A DNA stretch of 59,841 nucleotides. Source: Kuafuiihalomonas sp039024635 (GTDB lineage: Bacteria > Myxococcota > Kuafuiibacteriia > Kuafuiibacteriales > Kuafuiibacteriaceae). The stretch spans positions 1 to 59,841 of the forward strand of contig JBCCQA010000033.1 of assembly GCA_039024635.1 (NCBI GenBank). The letters are read 5' to 3'. The translations under genes and the position numbers were made by a program. Shown here piece after piece: positions 45,637 through 54,074 of the stretch. The first letter of the stretch is position 1. Each line of letters starts with the position of its first letter. The notes beneath the pieces were generated by a model. The model was not told the DNA's origin. It was given only the letters and a program-made list of their open reading frames with translations, and searched no databases.

Positions 45637-47571
45637 ATGAGTAACACAGCCACCATTTTCGGATATTTGGCCGTGGGCGCCATCGGCGCGGCCGTCGGCT
45701 ACGGCATCCGAGACGCCCAGGATTCGAAGGGAGCCGGGGGACGTCCTGCCGTGGCCCAAGCTCCGGCCGCCAAGGCGGGCGACGGCGAGGTCGAGGTCTA
45801 CAAGGTCCCTGTCGGCGAGAGCCACCAGAAGGGCTCAAAGAACGCCCTCGTCACCATCGTGGAGTTTTCGGACTTCCAGTGTCCCTTCTGCAATCGCGTC
45901 AACCCCACCCTGACTCAGATTCAGAAGACCTATGGCGACGAGGTTCGTTTCGTCTTCAAGCACAACCCGCTGCCCTTTCACAAAGACGCGCCTTTGGCCT
46001 CCGAGTACGTCTTGGCTGCTGGCCAACAGGGCAAGTTCTGGGAGATGCACGACGAGGTCTTCGCGAACCAGAAGAAGTTGAAGAAGGACGATCTCGACGG
46101 CTACGCCAAGAACGTCGGCCTCGACCCGGCGAAGGTTCAGTCCTTCATCGAGTCCGGGGCGGGCAAGAAGGCCATCGCTCAGGACCAGAAGCTGGCCCGG
46201 CAGATCGGCGCCGGCGGGACGCCCGCCTTCTTCATCAACGGCGTGAAGCTCTCGGGCGCCCAGCCCTTCAACGCCTTCAAGAAGGTCATCGACGAGCGTC
46301 TGGCCGCCGCCAAGGCCCTGGTCAAGAAGGGCACGGCCAAGGACAAGGTGTACGCCGCTCTCATCGCCAAAGGCCGGACCTCCCCGGCTCCGCGGCCTGA
46401 GCAGCCGCAGCGCCAGGCGCCCCCCGACACCCGTCAGAAGGTGGCCCTGGTAGATGGCACCCCAGCCAAGGGCGCCAAGAAGCCCTTGGTCACCATCGTC
46501 GAGTTCTCCGACTTCCAATGCCCCTACTGCTCCCGGGTCAATCCCAGCATCAAGCAGGCCCTGGAGGAGTACGGCGACGACGTTCAGGTGCGCTTCCGGA
46601 ACCAGCCCCTCTCCTTCCACAAGCAGGCCCTGCCCGCCGCCAAGGCCGCCCTCGCGGCCCACGCTCAGGGCAAATTCTGGGAGATGCACGACGAGCTCTT
46701 CGCCAACCAGCGCGCGCTCAGCGACGACCAGATCAAGGGCTACGCCAAGAAGATCGGCCTCGACATGGCCCGTTTCACCAAGGATCTGGCCGGCCCCGCC
46801 GTCGCCAAGGCGGTCGAGAAGGACCAGGCCGACGCGCGCAAGTACGGCGCTCGCGGCACGCCCACCCTGTTCGTGAACGGCACCCCGGTTCGGGGCGCCC
46901 AGCCCTACCCCCGCATCAAGGCGGTGATCGACGAAGAGCTGGCCTTGGCCAAGAAGCTCATCAAGGGCGGCGCGACCCGAGCCAACGTCTACGAGAAAGT
47001 CCTGGCCCAGGCGCCGAAGCCCCAGGCCAAGGCCCCCGCTGCGCCAGTTAAGCCCGTGAACATCGAGCTGGGCAAGGCGCCGGTCCAAGGTGACCCCAAG
47101 GCGCCCGTGAAGGTCGTGATGTACTCGGACTTTCAGTGCCCCTTTTGCTCCCGCGTGAACCCGAGCATCGAGAAGATTCAGGAAGAGTACGGCGACAAGG
47201 TCGTGGTGGCCTTCAAGCACTTCCCTCTGGCCTTCCACAAGGACGCCAAGCCCGCCGCCATCGCGAGCTTGGCCGCTCACAGGCAGAACAAGTTCTGGCC
47301 GATGCACGAGAAGCTGTTCGAGAACCAGAAGGCTCTGAAGCGGGACGACCTGGTGGGCTACGCCGAGGAACTCGGTCTCAACGTGGCCAAATTCGAGAAG
47401 GACCTCGACGATCCGGCCCTCGCGAGCTGGGTCGACGAGGACATGGCCGAAGGCTCCAAGGTCGGGGTGCGAGGAACGCCCGCCACCTTCATCAATGGGC
47501 AGCTCGTGTCGGGCGCGCAGCCCTACGAGAAGTTCAAGAGCCTCATCGACGACGCCCTAGACAAGAGCTGA
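45637..47571 (+). CDS. Membrane-anchored protein with three DsbA-type thioredoxin domains
   Basis: This 644-aa protein has an N-terminal helix (TIFGYLAVGAIGAAVGYGIR) and then three consecutive DsbA/Trx-fold units. Their active sites are CPFC (about residue 82), CPYC (295) and CPFC (501), and each has a matching cis-Pro loop (GGTPAFFINGVKLSGAQPFN; GTPTLFVNGTPVRGAQPYPR; GTPATFINGQLVSGAQPYEK). Spacing between active sites is 213 and 206 residues, so the units arose by duplication. Such thioredoxins oxidise or isomerise extracytoplasmic disulfides. The start is an ATG preceded by AGGAG; the frame further upstream is rejected. The partners are unknown. Confidence 0.9.
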   Translation: MSNTATIFGYLAVGAIGAAVGYGIRDAQDSKGAGGRPAVAQAPAAKAGDGEVEVYKVPVGESHQKGSKNALVTIVEFSDFQCPFCNRVNPTLTQIQKTYGDEVRFVFKHNPLPFHKDAPLASEYVLAAGQQGKFWEMHDEVFANQKKLKKDDLDGYAKNVGLDPAKVQSFIESGAGKKAIAQDQKLARQIGAGGTPAFFINGVKLSGAQPFNAFKKVIDERLAAAKALVKKGTAKDKVYAALIAKGRTSPAPRPEQPQRQAPPDTRQKVALVDGTPAKGAKKPLVTIVEFSDFQCPYCSRVNPSIKQALEEYGDDVQVRFRNQPLSFHKQALPAAKAALAAHAQGKFWEMHDELFANQRALSDDQIKGYAKKIGLDMARFTKDLAGPAVAKAVEKDQADARKYGARGTPTLFVNGTPVRGAQPYPRIKAVIDEELALAKKLIKGGATRANVYEKVLAQAPKPQAKAPAAPVKPVNIELGKAPVQGDPKAPVKVVMYSDFQCPFCSRVNPSIEKIQEEYGDKVVVAFKHFPLAFHKDAKPAAIASLAAHRQNKFWPMHEKLFENQKALKRDDLVGYAEELGLNVAKFEKDLDDPALASWVDEDMAEGSKVGVRGTPATFINGQLVSGAQPYEKFKSLIDDALDKS

Positions 47572-48240
47572 GCCTCGAACGAATCCTGAGGGGCTCCTCT
47601 GGATCATCGCTCGCTCGACGCTCCTTGGTGGGGCCGGGCTGACCATGCGTCGACCCAGGGGCTCGCCTGCAACCATGTTCATGCGGGCATGGGGTCTCCG
47701 GGGGACCAGGGCCGCCACTCTTGGTCTCCTTTGTCCTCCGTTTCTTGGATGTGAACGTGCCCCCACACGTCGGGAACCACAGTCGACCGGAGTTTCGTGA
47801 CCTGGACCGAGGATGGTGGGAGCCAAAGGCCCAGCTGGCGTCGAGGGCAACACTCGGGTCTTCAGACGACCCACGAAGCCGGTCAGTATCGCCCTTCTTT
47901 CAAATCGGCGACATCTACGGTCCGAGCCAGCGGCCTGGCGCGCTGCGGATCGAGACTGGTTCACTTCGACCTCCAGTTGGGGGCTTCGACCCGACTGGGC
48001 CGTGGCCAGTCGAGTCACCGAGGACCGGGTGAGTTACGTCCTCCGGGACCCCGAACGGCCCGAACTCCACGGGCTGTGGACCGCTCGGCTCGACGCTAAC
48101 CTGAGCCTCTGAGGCCTTTTCCGGGTACATTTCCGCAATAGGGACCTGAACGGGCGCGGGAACCCCAACGTCGTTCGAAAACTGACGGCGCAGTGCGGCA
48201 AAAAGATCTTCGAGGTGTCCTCTTGTGGGCGTTTCCGGCC
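47572..48240. other. Intergenic flank of the photosynthesis cluster
   Basis: About 670 bp without a supported gene. Short frames exist on both strands, including one of about 110 codons on the minus strand (47915-48247) that is proline-rich, and a lipoprotein-like start near 47672-47790 (TLGLLCPPFLGCERAPT) that stops after about 40 codons. None has family support. It may be regulatory or degenerate sequence. Confidence 0.45.
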
Positions 48241-48270
48241 TTGGCACCCACGAATTTCGTGCTCTAGATT
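48241..48270 (+). promoter_or_regulatory. Predicted promoter of the small membrane protein at 48279
   Basis: TTGGCA (48241-48246) and TAGATT (48265-48270) are 18 nt apart, and the ATG at 48279 follows after 8 nt. Same architecture as other near-leaderless promoters here. Confidence 0.55.
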
Positions 48271-48278
48271 ACGCCGGC

Positions 48279-48554
48279 ATGTCGGGAATGCGTCCGTGCC
48301 GCGTCTGGTTCCTGTCGCCGGCGTTCGCGACCTTGCTGTTCTTCCTCGCACAGATCGCAATGATGCTCGGAGGTGAGACTTCGGCGCCTCGAGTGGCAGG
48401 TTTGGCAGCCGGCACCCCCCTGCCCGCGCGGGAAAGCCGTGTGGTCCAGGTCATCCAGCCTGCGGACGTCCAATCCGTTCCTTTGCCCGAGACGGAAGAG
48501 GCCCTCTTCGAGCTTCTCCAGACCCAGCGTCGGGTGGCCTTCGACGCAGACTGA
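48279..48554 (+). CDS. Small single-span membrane protein, unknown
   Basis: This 91-aa product is MSGMRPCR followed by a hydrophobic segment WFLSPAFATLLFFLAQIAMM and a soluble tail containing VVQVIQPADVQSVPLPETEE. It runs on the opposite strand from puhE and faces it tail-to-tail. The strong predicted promoter argues that it is expressed. It has neither the conserved His nor the length of a light-harvesting alpha or beta chain, so that identity is not supported. The function is unknown. Confidence 0.45.
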   Translation: MSGMRPCRVWFLSPAFATLLFFLAQIAMMLGGETSAPRVAGLAAGTPLPARESRVVQVIQPADVQSVPLPETEEALFELLQTQRRVAFDAD

Positions 48555-48610
48555 GGCCTGGCTCAGCGAGCGGGCGCCCGGTGTGCCCCACGCCGCTTTC
48601 CCGATGACGC

Positions 48611-49369
48611 TCAGACCTCGACTTGTTTGGGGCGGCGAATGAGCCAGCGCCAGAGCCAGGCGTCCGGAACGGGCAGGGTCAAGAACAGGTGTTCCAGAAG
48701 CGCCAGTCCCAATAGGGCGCCGACGAGGGTAGCGCCCAAGGACTCGAAGCCGGTCGTCGTCACGGCGCGGCCCGTGAACCAGGACAGTGCCAGGCTGCCG
48801 AAGAGAAGGGACCAGGGCATGAGGGGGTTCAGGGGCGAGCGTCGGAAGTAGCTCGGCAGGTAGTCCAGCTCGTCGGGGATGAAGTCCACGGCTAGGTTTC
48901 GGACGCCCAAGAACACGTTGAGCTTGGCGCTCAGCCGCATGACCCAGAGCACGACGAAGGTGGCGACGCCGACTTGATTGGGGGCGCCCCAGTTCGCCAG
49001 GACCAAGAGCAGGACGGTGGCGGCCAGGGCGAGCTCGTGGTGCAAAACGACCTCGAGTCCATAGCGAAAGCGGCGCCATCCCGTCGCATCGGCGGGGCAG
49101 GGCCCTCGTCGTGGACCGGTTAGCCAACCCTTCAGGAAGAGCAGCTCATGCCAGGCCCAGACGCCGATGGCGGAGCAGAAGGCCAAGTAAGCCCCCCAGG
49201 GTCCGGTGTCTTCGGCCGTCCAAACCAGGCCCAGGATGGAGACCATCGCCACCCCCGTCGTCGCCGTCAACACGGCCCTCGCCTGGCGGCGGTGCTGGGC
49301 CCACAGAAGGAGCCCAGTCCCAAACCACCAGACGAAGACGCAGAAGCCGATGGCGAAGACGGCAAGCAT
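48611..49369 (-). CDS. puhE: Photosynthetic complex putative assembly protein PuhE
   Basis: The 252-aa DUF3623-type membrane protein begins MLAVFAIGFCVFVWWFGTGL and shows about six helices, including VLLLVLANWGAPNQVGVATF and PLMPWSLLFGSLALSWFTGR. Family hallmarks WWF.TG and LHHELALA are present. PuhE is found at the end of puhABC-acsF clusters and is needed for optimal assembly of the reaction centre in purple bacteria. The start (49369) is 2 nt after the acsF stop. The hemA that often follows is not in the window. Confidence 0.92.
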   Translation of the reverse strand: MLAVFAIGFCVFVWWFGTGLLLWAQHRRQARAVLTATTGVAMVSILGLVWTAEDTGPWGAYLAFCSAIGVWAWHELLFLKGWLTGPRRGPCPADATGWRRFRYGLEVVLHHELALAATVLLLVLANWGAPNQVGVATFVVLWVMRLSAKLNVFLGVRNLAVDFIPDELDYLPSYFRRSPLNPLMPWSLLFGSLALSWFTGRAVTTTGFESLGATLVGALLGLALLEHLFLTLPVPDAWLWRWLIRRPKQVEV

Positions 49370-49371
49370 GC

Positions 49372-50424
49372 TCAATAGGAAGGCTGCAGTCGGCTTTGGG
49401 CCGGCAGCTCGTTGGCGACCGGCCTTCTCAGGTACATGCGGCCAAAGGTCCAAACGACCTTGGCCCGCAGCCAGCTCGCCTTGACGAACCCCGAGACACC
49501 GCCTCTTCGCTCCGCTTCCCTGATGCCGTCCGAGAGCTCAGCCATACGAACCAGGTCCTGCCTGAAGCCATCGGACTCGACATCCAAGACGATCGGGAAG
49601 ACCTGGCGTGAGATGGCCACCGTCTTGCGGAAGACCTCCATGCCGTAGTCGGCTGGATCCAGCTGAAGGGCCTCATGGAAAGCCGGCCGGTTGTGGTCAC
49701 GAACGAACATGGTCGTGAACACAGCTAGCTGGAAGAAGCGTATCCAGTACCTGTTCAGCCCCGAGAGAAGCTTGGGATCGGCTCTCATGAGAAGCGCAAA
49801 GGCCTCGCCGTGCCTGAACTCGTCGTTGCACCACTCTTCGAACCACTTGAAGATGGGGTGAAAGGCGAGTTCGGGGTGGCGCTCCAGATGCCGAAAGATG
49901 GTGATGTAGCGGGCGTAGCCGATTTTCTCCGACAGGTAGGTCGCGTAGAAAATGAACTTGGGAGAGAAGAAGGTGTACTTCTTCTTCTTGGTCAGGAAGC
50001 CGAGGTCCACTTCGACACCGAAGTCCCTGAGGGCGTCGTTAATGAAGCCTGCGTGGCGGGACTCGTCTCGGCTCATGGTTCCGAACAGTCGAATCATCTC
50101 TCGATTCGTGCCTCGCTTCCTCATCTCGGCGTAGAGGACGCAGCCCGAGAACTCGGCGGTGAGGGAGCTAACCAAGAAGTCCAGGAACTCTTCCTTCAAG
50201 GGTCCCTTTATCCGAGACATGTCCAGGTCCCATTTGTCGCCCCGCTTGAAGTGTTTGCGATTGGGGTCGCTCTCCAGCTCCTCGATCAAGGCGTCCCATT
50301 CGGCCCGAACCGGCGTAACGTCGATGCGATCGAGAGCCGCGTAGTCGGTCGTATAGAAACGTGGGCTCAGCGTCGTGGTCTGCTGGGCCATACGGGTGGT
50401 TTCGTTGACTTCTCTGGTCTTCAT
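49372..50424 (-). CDS. acsF: Mg-protoporphyrin IX monomethyl ester (oxidative) cyclase, aerobic
   Basis: The 350-aa diiron enzyme closes ring E of bacteriochlorophyll using oxygen. Two EXXH motifs (RDESRHAG and NDEFRHGEAF) supply iron ligands, with conserved blocks PRFYTTDYAALDRIDVTPVR, KGPLKEEFLDFLVSSLTAEF and KKYTFFSPKFIFYATYLSEK. The ATG at 50424 has a clear GAGGAG site upstream. It overlaps the upstream small gene by 4 nt and precedes puhE. Presence of AcsF implies an aerobic or microaerobic pathway; BchE was not seen. Confidence 0.98.
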   Translation of the reverse strand: MKTREVNETTRMAQQTTTLSPRFYTTDYAALDRIDVTPVRAEWDALIEELESDPNRKHFKRGDKWDLDMSRIKGPLKEEFLDFLVSSLTAEFSGCVLYAEMRKRGTNREMIRLFGTMSRDESRHAGFINDALRDFGVEVDLGFLTKKKKYTFFSPKFIFYATYLSEKIGYARYITIFRHLERHPELAFHPIFKWFEEWCNDEFRHGEAFALLMRADPKLLSGLNRYWIRFFQLAVFTTMFVRDHNRPAFHEALQLDPADYGMEVFRKTVAISRQVFPIVLDVESDGFRQDLVRMAELSDGIREAERRGGVSGFVKASWLRAKVVWTFGRMYLRRPVANELPAQSRLQPSY

Positions 50425-50717
50425 CGCGTGCTGCTCCTCACGGGTCCGTCGGTGAAGCTCACGTCCAGGAGCTCCATCGCTTCCAAGTCTCCGGTCATCC
50501 GGGTCCATAGGCGTTCCCACCACCAGGCTCGAACCAAGGTCGCCTGACAGCGGGTGGTGCTGGTTTGGCCATAGGGCGGGCAAGGAGGTGCGCCGTGAAC
50601 GAGCACTTCGTCGCCGGGGCCTGCCTCCACGCCGTCAAGCTCGACGTGAGCGCCGAGGTTCTCGAAGGTGTGGTCTATCCGAACCGTACAGTCGGTCTGA
50701 ATCTGCTTCTTGAACAT
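50421..50717 (-). CDS. Conserved small photosynthesis-cluster protein between puhC and acsF
   Basis: The 98-aa soluble protein reads MFKKQIQTDCTVRIDHTFEN LGAHVELDG in its N-terminal part, with a turn-rich GDEVLVHGAPPCPPYGQT, then WWWERLWTRMTGDLEAMELL and a short C-terminal tail. It sits exactly where proteobacterial clusters have an unnamed gene between puhC and acsF, and its sequence style agrees with what I remember of that family. Function is unknown; a role in complex assembly is plausible from context. GAGAGGA lies before the ATG, and the end overlaps acsF (ATGA). Confidence 0.75.
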   Translation of the reverse strand: MFKKQIQTDCTVRIDHTFENLGAHVELDGVEAGPGDEVLVHGAPPCPPYGQTSTTRCQATLVRAWWWERLWTRMTGDLEAMELLDVSFTDGPVRSSTR

Positions 50718-50719
50718 GC

Positions 50720-51196
50720 TTATCCTCTCGCTTGGCTCAAGGTCGTCTCCATGAGCCGTTTGAACAACGCAACGTTGTCTCGTCCAAAGACGTCGAGCTC
50801 GATGCTTCCATCGATGCTGGGGTCGTGAAGAGAGAGCCGTCCGTCCGACCAACGAATCAGCTCATAGGGTTCGTCCATGGGCTTCGACTCCAGCTTTCGC
50901 CCCCTTCGGAGACTACGGAGTAGTCCACGCAGGAACCCTTGCTCACCGGGTCCGGCGGTGACGAGGACGTCGCCGGTGGCATGGTCGATGACTTCGATGA
51001 CGTCCGCTTGGGAGTGCTCGAAGACGAGGCTGCGGCTCTCAACGACGCGGGCTTCCGGCATCTCCGTTCGGCCGATGCCGGTCGTCCGTGAGAAGACGGC
51101 GAAGGCGAAGGTCACCATCAGCAGGACCGCGGTGGCGATCAGTACCCACTGCGGCACCTGGAGCTCGTGGTGATGATGGTGGTGGTGCCCGCTCAC
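50720..51196 (-). CDS. puhC: Photosynthetic complex assembly protein PuhC
   Basis: This 158-aa membrane protein begins MSG then seven histidines and ELQVPQWVLIATAVLLMVTF, a single transmembrane helix. The extramembrane part GEQGFLRGLLRSLRRGRKLE, LSLHDPSIDGSIELDVFGRD-NVALFKRLM matches PuhC. PuhC is needed for reaction centre and LH1 assembly in purple bacteria. The GTG start overlaps the puhB stop. The native poly-His run is notable. Confidence 0.93.
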   Translation of the reverse strand: MSGHHHHHHHELQVPQWVLIATAVLLMVTFAFAVFSRTTGIGRTEMPEARVVESRSLVFEHSQADVIEVIDHATGDVLVTAGPGEQGFLRGLLRSLRRGRKLESKPMDEPYELIRWSDGRLSLHDPSIDGSIELDVFGRDNVALFKRLMETTLSQARG

Positions 51197-51864
51197 GCCG
51201 TCGCCTCCTGCTGCACAGTCAAGGGGACCGAGGTCTGAGCCTCACCTTCGGTCAAAGGCCGCTCGGCCGCCGGGGCTCCCTCTGCGTTCTGCTCGGAGAA
51301 GGCCTTCAGGGCTCCAGAGAGCTTCTCGGCTACCTGGGCTCCATTGGGCAAACAGCGGAGCATGGGCTGGGGCCGGGAGAGCTGCCACGGCTTCGCATGA
51401 GGCCACAGGTAGAGCACGCCGAAGGGAGGCGGCTTCGTGGGCTCGAGCGCGATCTCTGCCGTCCCGTCGGGGTAGAGCTTCATCGCCGCGTTCCGAACCT
51501 GCTCGAAGGGCACGTTGACCGTCATCGGAAAAGCAATCCCGTAGCGCATGACCACCCTTCGGTTGGTCAAGGTGTAAACGGTGGTGCGAACGTGCAGCCT
51601 AGCCATAAAGGCCAAGAGTCCGACGCACAAAATGCCCAACAGCAAGATGAAGACGGCCCCCGCCAACGCGGACGACAGACCTTCCTGGACCGCGAACCCG
51701 AAGCGAAGCACCACCAGCAGTCCGAAGTAGATCGCCACCTTTCGGGCGTGGAAGACCCGGCGGGCGAGGGCGCGCCCATTGGGCTCACCCTGCCATAGGA
51801 TCCTTTCTCCTTCGGGCAGCTGCTCCGGCAAGCCACGGACGGGTTCGAAGTCCAGTTCGCTCAT
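51193..51864 (-). CDS. puhB: Photosynthetic complex assembly protein PuhB
   Basis: The 223-aa protein has two central hydrophobic helices (VAIYFGLLVVLRFGF; GAVFILLLGILCVGLLAFM) flanked by a PH-like domain (TTVYTLTNRRVVMRYGIAFP MTVNVPFEQV). The N-terminus EGERILWQGEPNGRALARRV is family-typical. PuhB promotes reaction centre assembly. The C-terminal 30 residues are low-complexity and acidic. Overlaps puhA and puhC by 4 nt each. Confidence 0.93.
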   Translation of the reverse strand: MSELDFEPVRGLPEQLPEGERILWQGEPNGRALARRVFHARKVAIYFGLLVVLRFGFAVQEGLSSALAGAVFILLLGILCVGLLAFMARLHVRTTVYTLTNRRVVMRYGIAFPMTVNVPFEQVRNAAMKLYPDGTAEIALEPTKPPPFGVLYLWPHAKPWQLSRPQPMLRCLPNGAQVAEKLSGALKAFSEQNAEGAPAAERPLTEGEAQTSVPLTVQQEATA

Positions 51865-52625
51865 ACCAAAGGCCCGTAGCCGAAGGTGGTCGCGTACATG
51901 CGGCCGCCTGCGTAGAAGGCCATGATCTGATCTTCTTCGAGGACGCCGACCTGGTCCGGGTTTGCCAACTTGGGAATCTTCGGAAAGTGCTCGGCTTTCA
52001 GAGAAGCCACCGTCACCGTGTCATCGTCGCGAATGAGCGCCGAGAACATCGGAAGGAGCCGAGCCCCTTCGCCGCCCTCGAGCTCGACTTCGAGATAGCG
52101 GACCATCTGGTCGGCGCGGTCGACCCAGATGTCTTTCACCGTGCCGACTCTGGTCCGATCGTTGGCCAAGACGTCCATGCCGCGAACGTCCTTCGACGGT
52201 TTGAAAATCTCGTAGTCCTCCGCCACTCGCATCGGCACGATGAGGAGGTCGCCCTCTCGAGTTAGCTCGGGACGTTCGTCGCGCTGGGCGTAAGCCGCCG
52301 GGCCGACCGCATCGACCATGGGGTCCCCGGTGGGCTCGAAGGGCGCGCCGGGGCCCCCTAGCCTCTCGGCCGCAACGGGGCGGTCATCGCGCTTCTCATT
52401 GGGCGCGAAGTGAGAGCCGTGACCGTGGGGAAGGATGTACTCCTTGGGTTTGGCCATCCAGAAGAAGTTGGTTGCGCCGTAGGCCTCCCGAGCTTCGTAC
52501 TCTACGGGGTACCCTTCGCGCCGGTCGGTGCGCCGGATGTACCAAATCAAACCGAAGAAAAAGATCCAGAAGATGTAGAGGACGACCTGAGCGACGTCCA
52601 CGTAGCCGGTAAATGCAGCATCCAT
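51861..52625 (-). CDS. puhA: Photosynthetic reaction centre H subunit
   Basis: The 254-aa H subunit has an N-terminal helix (DVAQVVLYIFWIFFFGLIWY) and basic IRRTDRREGYP, then a cytoplasmic beta-rich cap domain (DVLANDRTRVGTVKDIWVDR, ADQMVRYLEVEL). LLPM and EEDQIMAFYAGGRMYATTFG finish the fold. The Asp of the quinone-proton path (VD) is conserved, while the position that is Glu173 in Rhodobacter appears as Asp (DRADQ). The surface His pair of Rhodobacter is not seen near PELTREGD. Clear GAGGGAG upstream. It proves a type II reaction centre, whose L and M genes lie outside the window. Confidence 0.97.
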   Translation of the reverse strand: MDAAFTGYVDVAQVVLYIFWIFFFGLIWYIRRTDRREGYPVEYEAREAYGATNFFWMAKPKEYILPHGHGSHFAPNEKRDDRPVAAERLGGPGAPFEPTGDPMVDAVGPAAYAQRDERPELTREGDLLIVPMRVAEDYEIFKPSKDVRGMDVLANDRTRVGTVKDIWVDRADQMVRYLEVELEGGEGARLLPMFSALIRDDDTVTVASLKAEHFPKIPKLANPDQVGVLEEDQIMAFYAGGRMYATTFGYGPLV

Positions 52626-52643
52626 GATTTCTCGAAAACTCCC

Positions 52644-54074
52644 TCAACCCGGCATCTCGGCCAGGCCGAACTTCCTGCGGGCTGCGAGCCCGCTTGGCTG
52701 TCGACGGACCATCGGTCCGAGGGCCGCTAGAGCGACGAACAACAGTCCAATCTCGATGTGATAGACGAATGTGTAGCCCGCGACGGGACCGTTTAGCGCT
52801 GGGCCCAGGACGCCCGCTTCGGCGAGACCTGTGATCAGATCCCTGATGAAGCCGCCCAGAGCGATCCCGGCCCCAGCCGCCGTCGCCTGCACGGCACCCC
52901 ACGCACCGAGGGCGAGTCCGGCGCCGTCCTCCTCAGCCAGCCCCATGGCCGCCGTCAGGGTGCCGACTGCGAAGAGTCCGCCTCCCAGACCGATGAAGGT
53001 GGTCCCGAGCCGAAAGAGGGTCGCGGAGTGGAGAGGTGCAGCAAAGGTGATGGCCGAGAAGGCGGCGATGCCGATGACCGAACCCCAGGCCACGAGCGCG
53101 AAGGGGCTCTTCCCTTCGGCCAGAGAGCGGGCCGCCCAAGCGAAGCCGACCAGGGTTCCACCAGCCAAAAGAGCGGTGAGGGCGGTGGTCGCGGCGACCG
53201 ACAGATGGAGCACTTCCCCGCCGTAGGGCTCGAGCAGGATGTCCTGCATGCTGAAGGCAGCTGTCCCAAGCCCGACCACGACCAGCAGCCGGCTGGCCTG
53301 CCCACCATCCATGAAGCGGGCCCACGATGCACTGAAGCTGGGTCGGGACTTGGCAACGTCCAAGTTCGGTCGTCGGGCCTCCTGCTTCCATAGGGCAACG
53401 AGGTTGAGCCCGAGGGTCAGCAGTCCGGCGCCCTGAATGACCTGGATGAGGCGTACTCGCCCGAAGTCCTCCAGAAGGACTCCGAAGCAGAGGGCGCTCC
53501 CGACCATCCCTAGCAACAGCATCACGTAAAGGAGAGCGACCACCCGAGGTCGGGTCTCCTCCGTGGCGAGGTCGGTGGCGAGAGCGAGTCCAGCCGTCTG
53601 CGTCACGTGGAGGCCGACGCCCACGCACAAGAAGGCGATGGCGGCCCCGATCTCACCGGCCAAAGGCGGAGCAGCCACGGCGTCGCCGGCCAAGACATGG
53701 AGGGCGAACGGCATGATGGCCAGTCCGCCGAACTGTATGGTGGTCCCCATCCAGATATAGGGCACTCGGCGCCAGCCGATGGCGGAGCGGTGATGGTCGG
53801 ACCGAAAGCCCACCAAGGCTCTGAAGGGCGCGAACAGCAGCGGCAAAGAGACCATGGTGGCCACCAACCAGGCTGGGATGCCCATCTCGATGATCATCAC
53901 TCGGTTGAGGGTTCCGTTGAGCAGGACGACCGCCATGCCCACCGAGACCTGAAAGAGGGACAGGCGCAGGAGCCGACCGAGCGGGAGCTCGGCACTGGCT
54001 GCATCGGCGAAAGGAAGAAATCTCGGACCCACCCGCCGCAGGGTCCGTAGCCACTGGGCGCGTAGTCCGTTCAC
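52644..54074 (-). CDS. lhaA: Light-harvesting complex assembly protein LhaA (PucC/BCD family)
   Basis: The 476-aa polytopic protein belongs to the bacteriochlorophyll-delivery branch of the MFS superfamily, with about 12 helices (LFQVSVGMAVVLLNGTLNRV; FAPFRALVGFRSDHHRSAIG; WRRVPYIWMGT). LhaA promotes LH1 assembly around the reaction centre. The GTG start overlaps the bchM stop. It precedes puhA by 18 nt, the conserved lhaA-puhA order. Confidence 0.95.
   Translation of the reverse strand: MNGLRAQWLRTLRRVGPRFLPFADAASAELPLGRLLRLSLFQVSVGMAVVLLNGTLNRVMIIEMGIPAWLVATMVSLPLLFAPFRALVGFRSDHHRSAIGWRRVPYIWMGTTIQFGGLAIMPFALHVLAGDAVAAPPLAGEIGAAIAFLCVGVGLHVTQTAGLALATDLATEETRPRVVALLYVMLLLGMVGSALCFGVLLEDFGRVRLIQVIQGAGLLTLGLNLVALWKQEARRPNLDVAKSRPSFSASWARFMDGGQASRLLVVVGLGTAAFSMQDILLEPYGGEVLHLSVAATTALTALLAGGTLVGFAWAARSLAEGKSPFALVAWGSVIGIAAFSAITFAAPLHSATLFRLGTTFIGLGGGLFAVGTLTAAMGLAEEDGAGLALGAWGAVQATAAGAGIALGGFIRDLITGLAEAGVLGPALNGPVAGYTFVYHIEIGLLFVALAALGPMVRRQPSGLAARRKFGLAEMPG

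Noticed and set aside
47672..47800. Short lipoprotein-like start (RAWGLRGTRAATLGLLCPPF)
   Set aside because: Stops after about 40 codons; later frames disagree. Could be a pseudogene but not supported enough.
47915..48247. 110-codon minus-strand frame, proline-rich, beginning MPRPETPTRGHLEDLF
   Set aside because: No family, mixed codon third positions, and no promoter or ribosome binding site; left as part of the gene-free flank.
48279..48554. Possible light-harvesting alpha/beta peptide
   Set aside because: No conserved His before the helix, tail too long; kept only as unknown membrane protein.
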